From: JBBEBE01 sp051746765
GTDB lineage: Bacteria; Bacteroidota; Rhodothermia; Balneolales; Balneolaceae
NCBI GenBank assembly: GCA_051746765.1
Contig: JBNJFK010000125.1
Location: 1 to 6,727 of the forward strand
Reading direction: 5' to 3'
Length of the DNA: 6,727 nt
The position numbers and the translations under genes were made by a program. Position 1 is the first letter of the stretch; each line of letters opens with the position of its first letter. The notes beneath the pieces were generated by a model. It made no database searches. It was not told the origin of the DNA and saw nothing but the letters and a program-made list of their open reading frames with translations. Below, piece by piece: positions 1 to 5,972 of the stretch.

Positions 1-71
1 GTCGATGCAGACGCGTCGTTGCTCCGCCTCACCTGCGGGAAAAGATTGATCGGTGGCTTAATGAAAGTTGA
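1..71 (+). CDS. possible C-terminal tail of an upstream gene
   Basis: The frame beginning at base 3 is open from the left edge to a TGA at 69-71. It would encode a short hydrophilic tail ending in HLREKIDRWLNES, which reads like a normal helical protein C-terminus. The other two plus frames give less protein-like sequence. Only about 22 codons are visible, so no family can be named, and the open frame could be chance. The stop codon lies inside the left arm of the first inverted repeat (63-76), so the Fic control region begins where this gene would end. No terminator is visible between it and the Fic gene, although the inverted repeat at 63-103 could act as one. Confidence 0.3.
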   Translation, partial: RCRRVVAPPHLREKIDRWLNES

Positions 72-103
72 GCCGAATAACGATCCTAATCGGCTCAACT
101 TTC
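63..103. promoter_or_regulatory. inverted repeat 1 upstream of Fic gene (candidate operator)
   Basis: A perfect 14-bp inverted repeat has arms GAAAGTTGAGCCGA (63-76) and TCGGCTCAACTTTC (90-103) separated by 13 bp. Its core, TGAGCCGA-N13-TCGGCTCA (69-97), recurs with identical geometry at 113-141, 44 bp further on, which is close to four helical turns. Two copies of the same dyad with the same spacing, directly before a gene whose product ends in a winged helix, point to an autoregulatory operator. Binding by Fic is inference. A terminator for the upstream gene is the alternative, but no T-run follows. Confidence 0.65.
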
Positions 104-112
104 CATGTATTT

Positions 113-141
113 TGAGCCGAATAAATCCTATATTCGGCTCA
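113..141. promoter_or_regulatory. inverted repeat 2 overlapping the Fic start codon (candidate operator)
   Basis: A perfect 11-bp inverted repeat has arms TGAGCCGAATA (113-123) and TATTCGGCTCA (131-141) with a 7-bp spacer. It shares the TGAGCCGAATAA left half and the TCGGCTCA right half with the repeat at 69-97. Base 141, the last of the right arm, is the A of the chosen Fic ATG. A TATTTTG at 108-114, loosely like the Bacteroidota -7 element TAnnTTTG, overlaps its left edge, so a bound repressor would cover the promoter. In RNA the dyad would fold into a hairpin touching the start codon. Its regulatory role is inferred from position and from the duplicate copy. Confidence 0.65.
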
Positions 142-1256
142 TGGAGACCTATAATTGGCAACAACGGGATTGGCCGAAATTCACGTACCGTCTTGAAGGA
201 TTGGAGAGCGAACTGTTTTCTTTTGCCGAAAAGATTGGACGAATTACCGGAAAATGGCAGACGCTGACAGAAGATTCTCAGCAGGAAACCGTCATCAACA
301 TGATGGTGGCCGAAGCCGTCAAAACCTCTGAGATCGAAGGAGAGTATGTAAGCCGGAAAGATGTGCTATCCTCCATTCGCAGAAATCTCGGGCTTCACAG
401 TGAGACAAAACATATAAGGGATCGGCGAGCTGCTGGTGTGGCTGAGCTTATGATCGCAGTTCGTGCGACCTGGCAGGATTCACTTTCCCGGGAAACGCTC
501 TTCACGTGGCACAATATGTTGCTCTCCAGAAGCTCGGATGTCGTGGTAGGGACCTGGCGAACCCATAAGGAGCCCATGCAGGTTGTATCCGGTGCAATGG
601 GAAAAGAGGTCGTGCACTACGAAGCACCACCGTCCGCTCGTGTCCCGCAGGAGATGGAGAAATTCATCGACTGGTTCAACAAGTCGGCACCGACCCAAAA
701 CAAGGAGATCAACCAAGCACCGATTCGAAGTGCCATCGCTCACCTCTATTTCGAAACCATTCACCCGTTCGAGGATGGCAACGGCAGGATTGGTCGGGCA
801 GTTGCGGAGAAAGCGTTGTCGCAAGGGATCGGTCGACCTGCATTACTGAGTCTCTCTGATTCGATTGAATCCAGCAAAAATGACTATTACGAAGCGTTGA
901 AAAAAGCACAGCGTTCGAACGAAATTACAGACTGGGTGCATTATTTCGTTCATACCATATTGGAAGCTCAGGTACGGGCCGAAAAACTGATCGACTTTAC
1001 ATTGCAGAAGGTCCGTTTCTTTGACCGGTTCAAAGACCGGCTCAATGAGCGCCAACAGAAGGTAATCTTGCGAATGCTTGAAGAAGGACCCGGTGGATTT
1101 GAGGGTGGGATGAGCGCCCGGAAATATGTCGGCATCGCAAAAACGTCCAAGGCTACTGCCACTCGTGACATGCAGCAGTTATTGGAGATCGGGGCATTCA
1201 AACGGATGGGAAAGGCTGGCGGGAGAAGCACGAAATATGAAGTCAACCTTGAATAG
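141..1256 (+). CDS. Fic family protein (DUF4172 N-terminus, Fic core, C-terminal winged helix)
   Basis: Fic enzymes usually transfer AMP from ATP onto a Ser, Thr or Tyr of a target protein. The 371-residue product opens with YNWQQRDWPKF, typical of the DUF4172 domain. T62-S-E-I-E66-G67 fits the inhibitory-helix motif (S/T)xxxE(G/N), making this a self-inhibited class II Fic with its brake N-terminal to the core. The catalytic motif HPFEDGNGRIGR (H208 to R219) is canonical, so activity should be intact. Residues about 301-371 look like a winged helix-turn-helix, as in SoFic-type proteins. ATG 141 was chosen because family members begin just before the YxWQ motif. An in-frame ATG at 105 would add 12 residues and put the start between the two palindromes. 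No Shine-Dalgarno sequence precedes either. No separate antitoxin gene is seen, as expected for this class. The target is unknown. Confidence 0.93.
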   Translation: METYNWQQRDWPKFTYRLEGLESELFSFAEKIGRITGKWQTLTEDSQQETVINMMVAEAVKTSEIEGEYVSRKDVLSSIRRNLGLHSETKHIRDRRAAGVAELMIAVRATWQDSLSRETLFTWHNMLLSRSSDVVVGTWRTHKEPMQVVSGAMGKEVVHYEAPPSARVPQEMEKFIDWFNKSAPTQNKEINQAPIRSAIAHLYFETIHPFEDGNGRIGRAVAEKALSQGIGRPALLSLSDSIESSKNDYYEALKKAQRSNEITDWVHYFVHTILEAQVRAEKLIDFTLQKVRFFDRFKDRLNERQQKVILRMLEEGPGGFEGGMSARKYVGIAKTSKATATRDMQQLLEIGAFKRMGKAGGRSTKYEVNLE

Positions 1257-1258
1257 CG

Positions 1259-1275
1259 GTTACGATTGTCGTAAC
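1259..1275. terminator. hairpin between convergent genes
   Basis: A perfect 7-bp stem, GTTACGA (1259-1265) and TCGTAAC (1269-1275), closes a 3-nt loop. It starts three bases after the Fic stop and ends ten bases before the methyltransferase stop, filling most of the 28-bp gap between convergent genes. A bidirectional transcript-end hairpin is the natural reading, but neither strand has a T-run after the stem, so it is not a classical intrinsic terminator. Confidence 0.4.
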
Positions 1276-1284
1276 AGACTCTCG

Positions 1285-1980
1285 TCACACCATGCCTTTC
1301 CGAAAGAGAAACACCCCATTCGGGAACGTTCGTAACTCTGCCCCCCACCGGTTGGCCAACCACTCAAACGCCTCCTCGGTCCAGAAAACCACATGTGTCG
1401 GATCGTTCTTGTAGTGCCAGGAGGCAAAGTCGAAATCGACAGGCACCGTCGAGGTCATCACCCCCAACCAACCCCCAGGCTTGAGGCACGACCAGAGACG
1501 ATCCATCTCCATGAGAGGCTCATGGAGATGCTCGACGGTTTCGGTGGTGGTAATAAAGTCCCACGTTCGCTCCAAGTGCTTCGGGTACGGAGCATAATAG
1601 GGATCGTAGAGCGAAATATCATACCCCTTCTCTTCGAACATCAACGACAACGTCGGGCCGGGACCGGATCCGAAATCGAGTCCCTCGGAGAAGCGTTCCG
1701 GACCGCCTCCCTCTTGTAACTGCTTCCGTAGTGGATCAAACAGACGCGAGAGAAACTCCCGGTAGTTCGGGTCGTCCGGGTCGTTGTTGTGCTCATCGTA
1801 CCGGGCCTTCTCCTCTTCCGGCGAAAGGAACCATGTTGGCGGGACGTGCACCATTTGGCACGAGATACACTGGTAGTAGTTTCGTTCCAGGTTTCGTTTC
1901 GACTCTTTCTGCTCGTAAAATAGCTGCGAAGCCGACCCACAGAGCGGGCATTCCGGAGTATCACGGTCGAAAGAACTCAC
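1285..1980 (-). CDS. zinc-ribbon class I SAM-dependent methyltransferase
   Basis: The predicted 231-residue soluble methyltransferase has an N-terminal zinc-ribbon-like knuckle, C11-P-L-C14 paired with C38-I-S-C41. A Methyltransf_23-type Rossmann domain follows. Motif I is LDFGSGPGP (101-109), which binds S-adenosylmethionine. The acidic residue ending strand 2 is D126. The post-motif region contains TETVEHLHEP (146-155) and LKPGGWLGVMT (166-176). The DPTHVVFW stretch near the C-terminus is common in this family. The substrate cannot be read from the sequence. The start is GTG at 1980-1978, overlapping the rmuC stop as GTGA, with a GGAG eight bases upstream inside rmuC. Translation is therefore probably coupled to rmuC, and the two proteins should be made together. 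The fold assignment is firm; the biological role is unknown. Confidence 0.9.
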   Translation of the reverse strand: MSSFDRDTPECPLCGSASQLFYEQKESKRNLERNYYQCISCQMVHVPPTWFLSPEEEKARYDEHNNDPDDPNYREFLSRLFDPLRKQLQEGGGPERFSEGLDFGSGPGPTLSLMFEEKGYDISLYDPYYAPYPKHLERTWDFITTTETVEHLHEPLMEMDRLWSCLKPGGWLGVMTSTVPVDFDFASWHYKNDPTHVVFWTEEAFEWLANRWGAELRTFPNGVFLFRKGMV

Positions 1981-3347
1981 AAGGATTTCTCCGGTCCCTC
2001 TTCCGTGTCATCCTCGCTCGACTCTTCCCTGGTCTCTTCCAACTGCAGGGTCTCCTGAAATTTCTCCGGCATCACTTTGGAGGCCTTGGCACCCAGCTCT
2101 TTCAACATTTCGACCTGTCGAATCAGATTCCCGCTCCCCTGATTGAGCTGCCCGAGGGAGGTGTCATACGCCTCCCGGGTCTTCTCGAGCCGATCGCCGA
2201 TCTGGATCATGCTTTCGGCAAAGTTGACAAATTTATCATAGAGAAGACCTCCCCGTCGTGCAATCTCGGCTACATTCTGGTTTTGATACTCCTGCTTCCA
2301 GACATTTTCGATCGTGGCCAGAGTGGCCAACAGCGTGGTCGGACTCACCACGATGATGTTCTGTTCGAAAGCGTCATTGTAGAGATCCGAATCGACCTGC
2401 ATGGCGGCGGCAAACGCCGGTTCGATTGGAACAAACAGCAGGATAAAATCCGGACTTCGATCCGGATAGAGCTCGTCATATCGCTTGGACGAAAGATTCT
2501 TGATGTGTGAACGCACCGAGGTTACGTGCCGCTGAAATTCCATCTCACGCTCCCCCTCCTCTTCGGCACTCACCGCTCGTTCATAGTTGACCAGGGAGAC
2601 CTTGGAATCGACCACCAAAAATTTCTCGTCGGGCAGATGGACGACCACATCGGGCATCTTGCGCCGACCCTCCCCATCGTTGAAACTGGGTTGAACCTCA
2701 TACTCTCTCCCCTTTTTGAGGCCGGAGCGTTCGAGAATTCGCTCCAGGATCACCTCGCCCCAGTTCCCCTGCTTCTTGGTGTCCCCTTTGAGGGCCCGGG
2801 TCAGGTTGCGCGCCTCTTCGGTCATGTTTTCGTTCATACTCTGCAACATCTTCAGATGCTGCTCCAACGCGCCACGCCCCTTTAGCTCCTCTCGCTGCGC
2901 CTCTTCGACCTGCTTTCGGAACGCCTCCATCTTTTCGGAGAACGGCTTCAGAAGATGAGAGAGGCGTTCTTTGTGCTGTTCTGTGAACTTTTCGCTGTTC
3001 TTCTCCAGAATCTGATTGGCCAGGTTCTCGAATCGATCCTGCATCTTGGTCTGCAGCTCTTCGAGCTCCGAACGCTGAGTCTCCAGACGTTCTTTGAGAT
3101 GGTGATGATCTCTCTCGAGCGCCGTCAACTCCTTGGTAAGTGTTTCAGACTTCCGCTCCTCTGCATTCAACTGGCTCTCGAGATCGGCCCGTTCTGTCCG
3201 ATGCTCCTCCTGCTCCTCCTGTCGCTGCTCGTCCAGCAGACGAATCCGCTCCTTGAGCGTCGCCTGTCCGCTTTTCGAGAGTTGGTACCCGGCCAGAAAA
3301 GCAAGCCCGGCAGCGATGACCGTAAGTACAATAATCCAGGGATCCAT
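1977..3347 (-). CDS. rmuC: DNA recombination protein RmuC
   Basis: RmuC homologues limit recombination between inverted repeats in E. coli and are predicted to carry a restriction-endonuclease-like core. This 456-residue protein (E. coli RmuC is about 475) begins with a membrane anchor (residues about 4-24, WIIVLTVIAAGLAFLAG). A long charged coiled coil follows (about 28-190), and then the RmuC domain (about 185-425). Family hallmarks are GNWGE (194-198), PDVVVHLPDEKFLVVDSKV with D233, D247 and K249 in PD-(D/E)xK-like positions, and FVPIEPAFAAA (305-315). The C-terminus is an acidic tail (437-455). Start ATG 3347 has GGAG seven bases upstream. It is the first gene of a two-gene operon with the methyltransferase and diverges from the GMC gene. 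The protein probably sits at the inner face of the cytoplasmic membrane. Confidence 0.95.
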   Translation of the reverse strand: MDPWIIVLTVIAAGLAFLAGYQLSKSGQATLKERIRLLDEQRQEEQEEHRTERADLESQLNAEERKSETLTKELTALERDHHHLKERLETQRSELEELQTKMQDRFENLANQILEKNSEKFTEQHKERLSHLLKPFSEKMEAFRKQVEEAQREELKGRGALEQHLKMLQSMNENMTEEARNLTRALKGDTKKQGNWGEVILERILERSGLKKGREYEVQPSFNDGEGRRKMPDVVVHLPDEKFLVVDSKVSLVNYERAVSAEEEGEREMEFQRHVTSVRSHIKNLSSKRYDELYPDRSPDFILLFVPIEPAFAAAMQVDSDLYNDAFEQNIIVVSPTTLLATLATIENVWKQEYQNQNVAEIARRGGLLYDKFVNFAESMIQIGDRLEKTREAYDTSLGQLNQGSGNLIRQVEMLKELGAKASKVMPEKFQETLQLEETREESSEDDTEEGPEKSL

Positions 3348-3401
3348 AGGGTGACTCCGTCTATAGGTGAATGGCTGTCAAGATAAAGATAATCCGGTGC
3401 G

Positions 3402-3418
3402 GTGACAGGGTATGTCAC
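3402..3418. promoter_or_regulatory. dyad in the divergent rmuC/GMC control region
   Basis: A perfect inverted repeat, GTGACA (3402-3407) and TGTCAC (3413-3418), has a 5-bp spacer and a typical size and symmetry for a dimeric repressor or activator site. A further TGTCA half lies at 3376-3380. Read on the minus strand, that half is part of TTGACA (3381-3376), which resembles a -35 element but has no good -10 at the usual distance before rmuC. The dyad is 55 bp from the rmuC start and about 109 bp from the GMC start, so it could serve either gene. It does not match a named consensus I can place with confidence. Confidence 0.4.
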
Positions 3419-3440
3419 TCCCCTTCGATTGCTTCCTCTT

Positions 3441-3470
3441 CTGGCATTCATTTTCGAATTCCCTTATATA
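3441..3470 (+). promoter_or_regulatory. candidate promoter for the GMC gene
   Basis: CTGGCA (3441-3446, four of six matches to TTGACA) and TATATA (3465-3470, four of six to TATAAT) are separated by 18 bp. This would start transcription near 3477 and leave a leader of about 50 nt. The -10 lies within a small inverted repeat, CCCTT (3461-3465) and AAGGG (3475-3479). The match is moderate, and Bacteroidota-type promoters follow a different consensus, so this is tentative. Confidence 0.3.
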
Positions 3471-3514
3471 CATGAAGGGCGTTGAATCCCAAAACCGTAA
3501 TCGGGAAGTCAAAC

Positions 3515-3521
3515 AGAGGAG
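3515..3521 (+). promoter_or_regulatory. ribosome binding site deciding the GMC start
   Basis: AGAGGAG at 3515-3521 lies five bases before the GTG at 3527-3529. It favours that start over an upstream in-frame TTG (3482) and over the GTG at 3521, which overlaps the site itself. Confidence 0.75.
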
Positions 3522-3526
3522 TGCGT

Positions 3527-5230
3527 GTGAGTCAGCAAGATCGAACCTACGATGCGATCGTTATCGGATCCGGTATGAGTGGCGGGTGGGCTGCCAAGGA
3601 ACTTTGTGACCGTGGATTGAAGACACTGGTACTGGAGAGAGGCCGGCAGGTCGAGCACGGCAAGGACTATCCCACCGCCATGATGGATCCGTGGGACTTT
3701 GATTACCGCGGCCGCATGAAGCAGGAAGAGGAAGAGGCCGATCCGATCGTGAATCGCTGCTACGCCTACAACCAGGACACCAAACACTTCTTCGTTAAAG
3801 ATCGGGAACACCCCTATATCCAGGAGAAACCTTTTGACTGGATCCGTGGCTATCAAGTAGGTGGGAAATCGCTCATCTGGGCACGACAAGGCCAACGCTG
3901 GAGTCAATATGATTTTGAGGGTCCGGCCCGGGACGGATACGGGATCGAGTGGCCCATCAGCTATGACGATATTGCACCGTGGTACAGCCATGTCGAAGAG
4001 TTTGTCGGCTGGAGTGGAAACAAAGACGGATTGGAACAGCTGCCCGATGGCGAGTTCCTCCCGCCATTCGAGATGAACTGTGTGGAGTCCCACATCAAGG
4101 AGCGGGTCGAATCTCAATTTTCGGATCGTCACGTTATTCACGGACGCTGCGCCCATTTGACCGAAACGCGGGAGATTCACCGGCAACAGGGGCGCGGGCA
4201 GTGTATGGCGCGCCATCTCTGTTATCGAGGGTGTCCGTATGGTGCCTATTTCAGCTCCAACTCCTCGACGCTCCCCTGGGCGGCCCGAACCGGAAACCTG
4301 ACCCTTCGCCCCCACTCGGTTGTCGAGTCCATTCTCTATGACGAAGAGCAGGGACGTGCACAAGGTGTGCGTGTGATCGATGCGGAAACCAACGAAGAGA
4401 TCGAGTTTGAAGCACGCATTATCTTTGTCAATGCTGCCTGTCTGAACAGCAATCTGATCCTGCTCAACAGCACCTCTTCGAGATTTCCGAACGGGCTGGG
4501 CAACGACAACGGCCTCATGGGGCGCTATATCGCATTTCACAACTACCGGGGAACACTCTCCGGAACCTACGACGGGTTTACCGATCGTTACTACTACGGT
4601 CGCCGGCCCACCTCCGCCATCATGCCTTCGTTCCGAAACCTCCATGGACAAGACTCGGATGCCGATTTTCAGGGAAAATATCTGACAGCATTCGGTGCCA
4701 GCCGCCAGGGATGGACGCGCGGAGTCGGATCGGAGAAGGTCGGCGTTGAGCTCAAAGAGGAGCTGAAAAACCCGGGTCCGTGGTCCGTCTTTATGATGAT
4801 CCAGGGCGAGACCGTACCTACCTACGAAAATCACGTTCGTCTGAGCGAAAGTGAAACCGATGGCTGGGGTATCCCTCAACTCATCACATCTGTCGAATAC
4901 ACGGAGAATGATGCGAAAATGACCGAAGATTTTCTGGAGCGGGGAGCCGAGATGCTGGAAGCCGCCGGCATCCAGAACATCTCCACCAACAACAGCCAAC
5001 AGGCACCGGGTCTGGATATTCACGAGATGGGGGGCGTTCGCATGGGGAACGATCCGGAGACCTCTCTGCTCAACGGTCACAACCAGCTCCATGGCTGTAA
5101 AAATGTCTTCGTGACGGATGGAGCCTGTATGAGTTCGGTGGCGATCCAAAACCCGTCTCTAACGTTTATGGCCCTGACTGCGCGGGCAGCCAACTATGCA
5201 GCAGATCAGATGCAGAAAGGCGAGCTCTGA
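3527..5230 (+). CDS. GMC-family FAD oxidoreductase, sugar/polyol dehydrogenase flavin-subunit type
   Basis: This 567-residue flavoenzyme probably oxidises a sugar, sugar acid or polyol hydroxyl. The N-terminus carries the FAD-binding motif AIVIGSGMSGG (G14, G16, G19). GYQVGGKSLIW (108-118) is the usual GMC segment near the isoalloxazine ring. The C-terminal GMC domain has the catalytic pair H499 (in DIHEMGG) and N542 (in IQNPSL), with VTDGACMSSVAIQNPS closing the FAD site. C226-x5-C232-x3-C236-P resembles the cysteine motif that binds a 3Fe-4S cluster in bacterial FAD-dependent glucose and fructose dehydrogenases, so electrons may pass to a cytochrome. No signal peptide is present. Related flavin subunits are often exported with a Tat-signal partner (gluconate 2-dehydrogenase subunit 3 family), which is not seen here. 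The gene stands alone, divergent from rmuC. The start is GTG 3527, chosen on its ribosome binding site. The substrate is unresolved. Confidence 0.9.
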   Translation: MSQQDRTYDAIVIGSGMSGGWAAKELCDRGLKTLVLERGRQVEHGKDYPTAMMDPWDFDYRGRMKQEEEEADPIVNRCYAYNQDTKHFFVKDREHPYIQEKPFDWIRGYQVGGKSLIWARQGQRWSQYDFEGPARDGYGIEWPISYDDIAPWYSHVEEFVGWSGNKDGLEQLPDGEFLPPFEMNCVESHIKERVESQFSDRHVIHGRCAHLTETREIHRQQGRGQCMARHLCYRGCPYGAYFSSNSSTLPWAARTGNLTLRPHSVVESILYDEEQGRAQGVRVIDAETNEEIEFEARIIFVNAACLNSNLILLNSTSSRFPNGLGNDNGLMGRYIAFHNYRGTLSGTYDGFTDRYYYGRRPTSAIMPSFRNLHGQDSDADFQGKYLTAFGASRQGWTRGVGSEKVGVELKEELKNPGPWSVFMMIQGETVPTYENHVRLSESETDGWGIPQLITSVEYTENDAKMTEDFLERGAEMLEAAGIQNISTNNSQQAPGLDIHEMGGVRMGNDPETSLLNGHNQLHGCKNVFVTDGACMSSVAIQNPSLTFMALTARAANYAADQMQKGEL

Positions 5231-5254
5231 TCCCTAAAACGACAGAAGGCCGCA

Positions 5255-5275
5255 ACCGGAACTCTCACAACCGGT
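5255..5275 (+). terminator. weak hairpin after the GMC gene
   Basis: ACCGG (5255-5259) and CCGGT (5271-5275) can pair across an 11-nt loop 25 bases after the GMC stop. No T-run follows immediately; CT-rich sequence follows instead. It may help end transcription, but the call is weak. Nothing else gene-like is visible between 5231 and 5439. Confidence 0.2.
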
Positions 5276-5439
5276 CACGACCTCTGCGTCTCTCTCTCTT
5301 GATTTACGGGATACGTACGTTTATTTGCCACGCACAGGACCGTTTTCCCTATAACAGAGACCTCCTTTCACAGAGGGCATATGGTTCCCCTTCGGCATTC
5401 GGCGCGACCTCGGGCCGGCCTCTGCCTCGAAGAAGTTTA

Positions 5440-5667
5440 TCATACTTCCGTCTCCAAATCGTTACTGCAAGTCTGAATTCCGAATAACTTATAAATCGGG
5501 CACCAAGAGATGGCGCCAGTCAACAGCGGTATCAGACCAATGGCACCCCACCAGCTCTCGTAGAGTACACCGGCGATCAAAATGAGTGCTCCGAGAGAAA
5601 CACGGATTAATGAATCCATGGTTCCCACATTCTTTCGTCGAAGTCGTCTGTTTCTTTCTTTTTTCAT
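5440..5667 (-). CDS. DUF2892 (YgaP-like) small inner-membrane protein
   Basis: The 75-residue protein has a basic N-terminus (KKERNRRLRRK) followed by KNVGTMDSLIRVSLG, the usual opening of the DUF2892/YgaP transmembrane domain. Two hydrophobic helices follow (about 20-36 and 38-54), and then GAISWCPIYKLFGIQTC with C56 and C67 in the places conserved in this family. In E. coli YgaP the same two-helix module is fused to a rhodanese domain; here it stands alone, as in many bacteria. The positive N-terminus suggests it stays in the cytoplasm. Start ATG 5667 has GGGGGA nine bases upstream. The next in-frame ATG (residue 17) would cut into the domain. It converges on the GMC gene. Its function is not established; links to sulfur or thiol chemistry are only inferred from relatives. 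Confidence 0.88.
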   Translation of the reverse strand: MKKERNRRLRRKNVGTMDSLIRVSLGALILIAGVLYESWWGAIGLIPLLTGAISWCPIYKLFGIQTCSNDLETEV

Positions 5668-5668
5668 G

Positions 5669-5714
5669 GGTCTATCCCCCGTGTGTTGTTTGGTGATTCA
5701 GTTCTGGTCTATCC
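5669..5714. repeat. direct repeat GGTCTATCC x2 before the DUF2892 gene
   Basis: GGTCTATCC occurs at 5669-5677 and again at 5706-5714, 37 bp apart, and an inverted copy of its core lies at 5727-5733. The copy nearest the gene overlaps the GGGGGA ribosome binding site read on the minus strand. A binding site for a regulator, or an RNA-level element, is possible. Confidence 0.45.
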
Positions 5715-5750
5715 ATCGTCAAGATTGGATAGAGCAATTCTGAATCTCTG
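5691..5750. promoter_or_regulatory. long imperfect dyad upstream of DUF2892
   Basis: All paired segments share one centre. TCTATCCA (5708-5715) pairs with TGGATAGA (5726-5733) across a 10-nt loop. TG (5705-5706) pairs with CA (5735-5736), and GATTCAG (5695-5701) pairs with CTGAATC (5740-5746), with a few weaker pairs outside. On the minus strand it lies about 30-80 bases before the DUF2892 ATG, so it could be an operator or a structured leader. No T-run follows the stem, so it is unlikely to be a terminator. Confidence 0.45.
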
Positions 5751-5905
5751 GACGCAATCTACATTCGAAACGGGGACCCATCTACAGGAAAGCACCTGAA
5801 CAGATTGTCCTCCAAACCACTATTCTATGTCAGGGAAACCCCTACGTAAACGCCACGAAACCGGTTCCGGCCGTGAGCGAAGAGAGGCGGAAGACGATAA
5901 AATGG

Positions 5906-5934
5906 AGAAAAACCGGGTGTAGAGCTCCCCCGGT
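5906..5934 (-). terminator. probable intrinsic terminator of the creatininase-family gene
   Basis: Read on the minus strand, ACCGGG (5934-5929) pairs with CCCGGT (5917-5912) across an 11-nt loop containing GAGCTC. The stem is followed at once by a short T-run, TTTTTCT. It starts about 38 bases after the creatininase-family stop codon. The G+C-rich stem plus T-run fits Rho-independent termination. If correct, the DUF2892 gene downstream needs its own promoter. Confidence 0.55.
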
Positions 5935-5972
5935 CTGATTATTCGTTGCACGTGTGCAGGCAGATCACGATA

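Larger units (their letters stand above)
5668..5972. other. 305-bp non-coding gap between two minus-strand genes
   Basis: No open frame here has a credible start, ribosome binding site or family resemblance. The half near the DUF2892 gene holds the GGTCTATCC repeats and the long dyad at 5691-5750. The half near the creatininase gene holds the terminator at 5906-5934. I found no convincing promoter for DUF2892 in the roughly 155 bp between them, and nothing RNA-gene-like beyond these elements. Confidence 0.6.

Noticed and set aside
105..140. Alternative upstream start for the Fic gene
   Set aside because: The extra 12 residues are not typical of the family, whose members begin just before the YxWQ motif, and the start has no ribosome binding site. 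Kept only as a possibility.
1731..2510. 259-codon plus-strand frame opposite rmuC and the methyltransferase
   Set aside because: It crosses two well-supported genes on the other strand, has low-complexity, non-protein-like content and no family resemblance.
3482..3526. Upstream TTG start for the GMC gene
   Set aside because: The strong AGAGGAG site sits five bases before GTG 3527, and the added residues are not family-like.
3509..5149. Long 546-codon open frame antisense to the GMC gene
   Set aside because: It mirrors the codon structure of a clear GMC gene, shows no recognisable domain, and has no independent start signal. Long antisense frames are common opposite well-biased genes.
5360..5370. 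ACCTCCTTTCA, identical to the anti-Shine-Dalgarno end of 16S rRNA; its complement is a perfect Shine-Dalgarno
   Set aside because: The flanks do not look like 16S rRNA, and on the minus strand no start codon with a usable frame follows at the right distance. Probably chance.
5414..5421. GGCCGGCC palindrome between the GMC and DUF2892 genes
   Set aside because: A short G+C-rich palindrome with no T-run and no second copy; not enough to call a terminator or an operator.
5299..5487. 62-codon plus-strand frame after the GMC gene
   Set aside because: It would start at TTG without a convincing ribosome binding site, resembles no family, and runs into the end of the DUF2892 gene.
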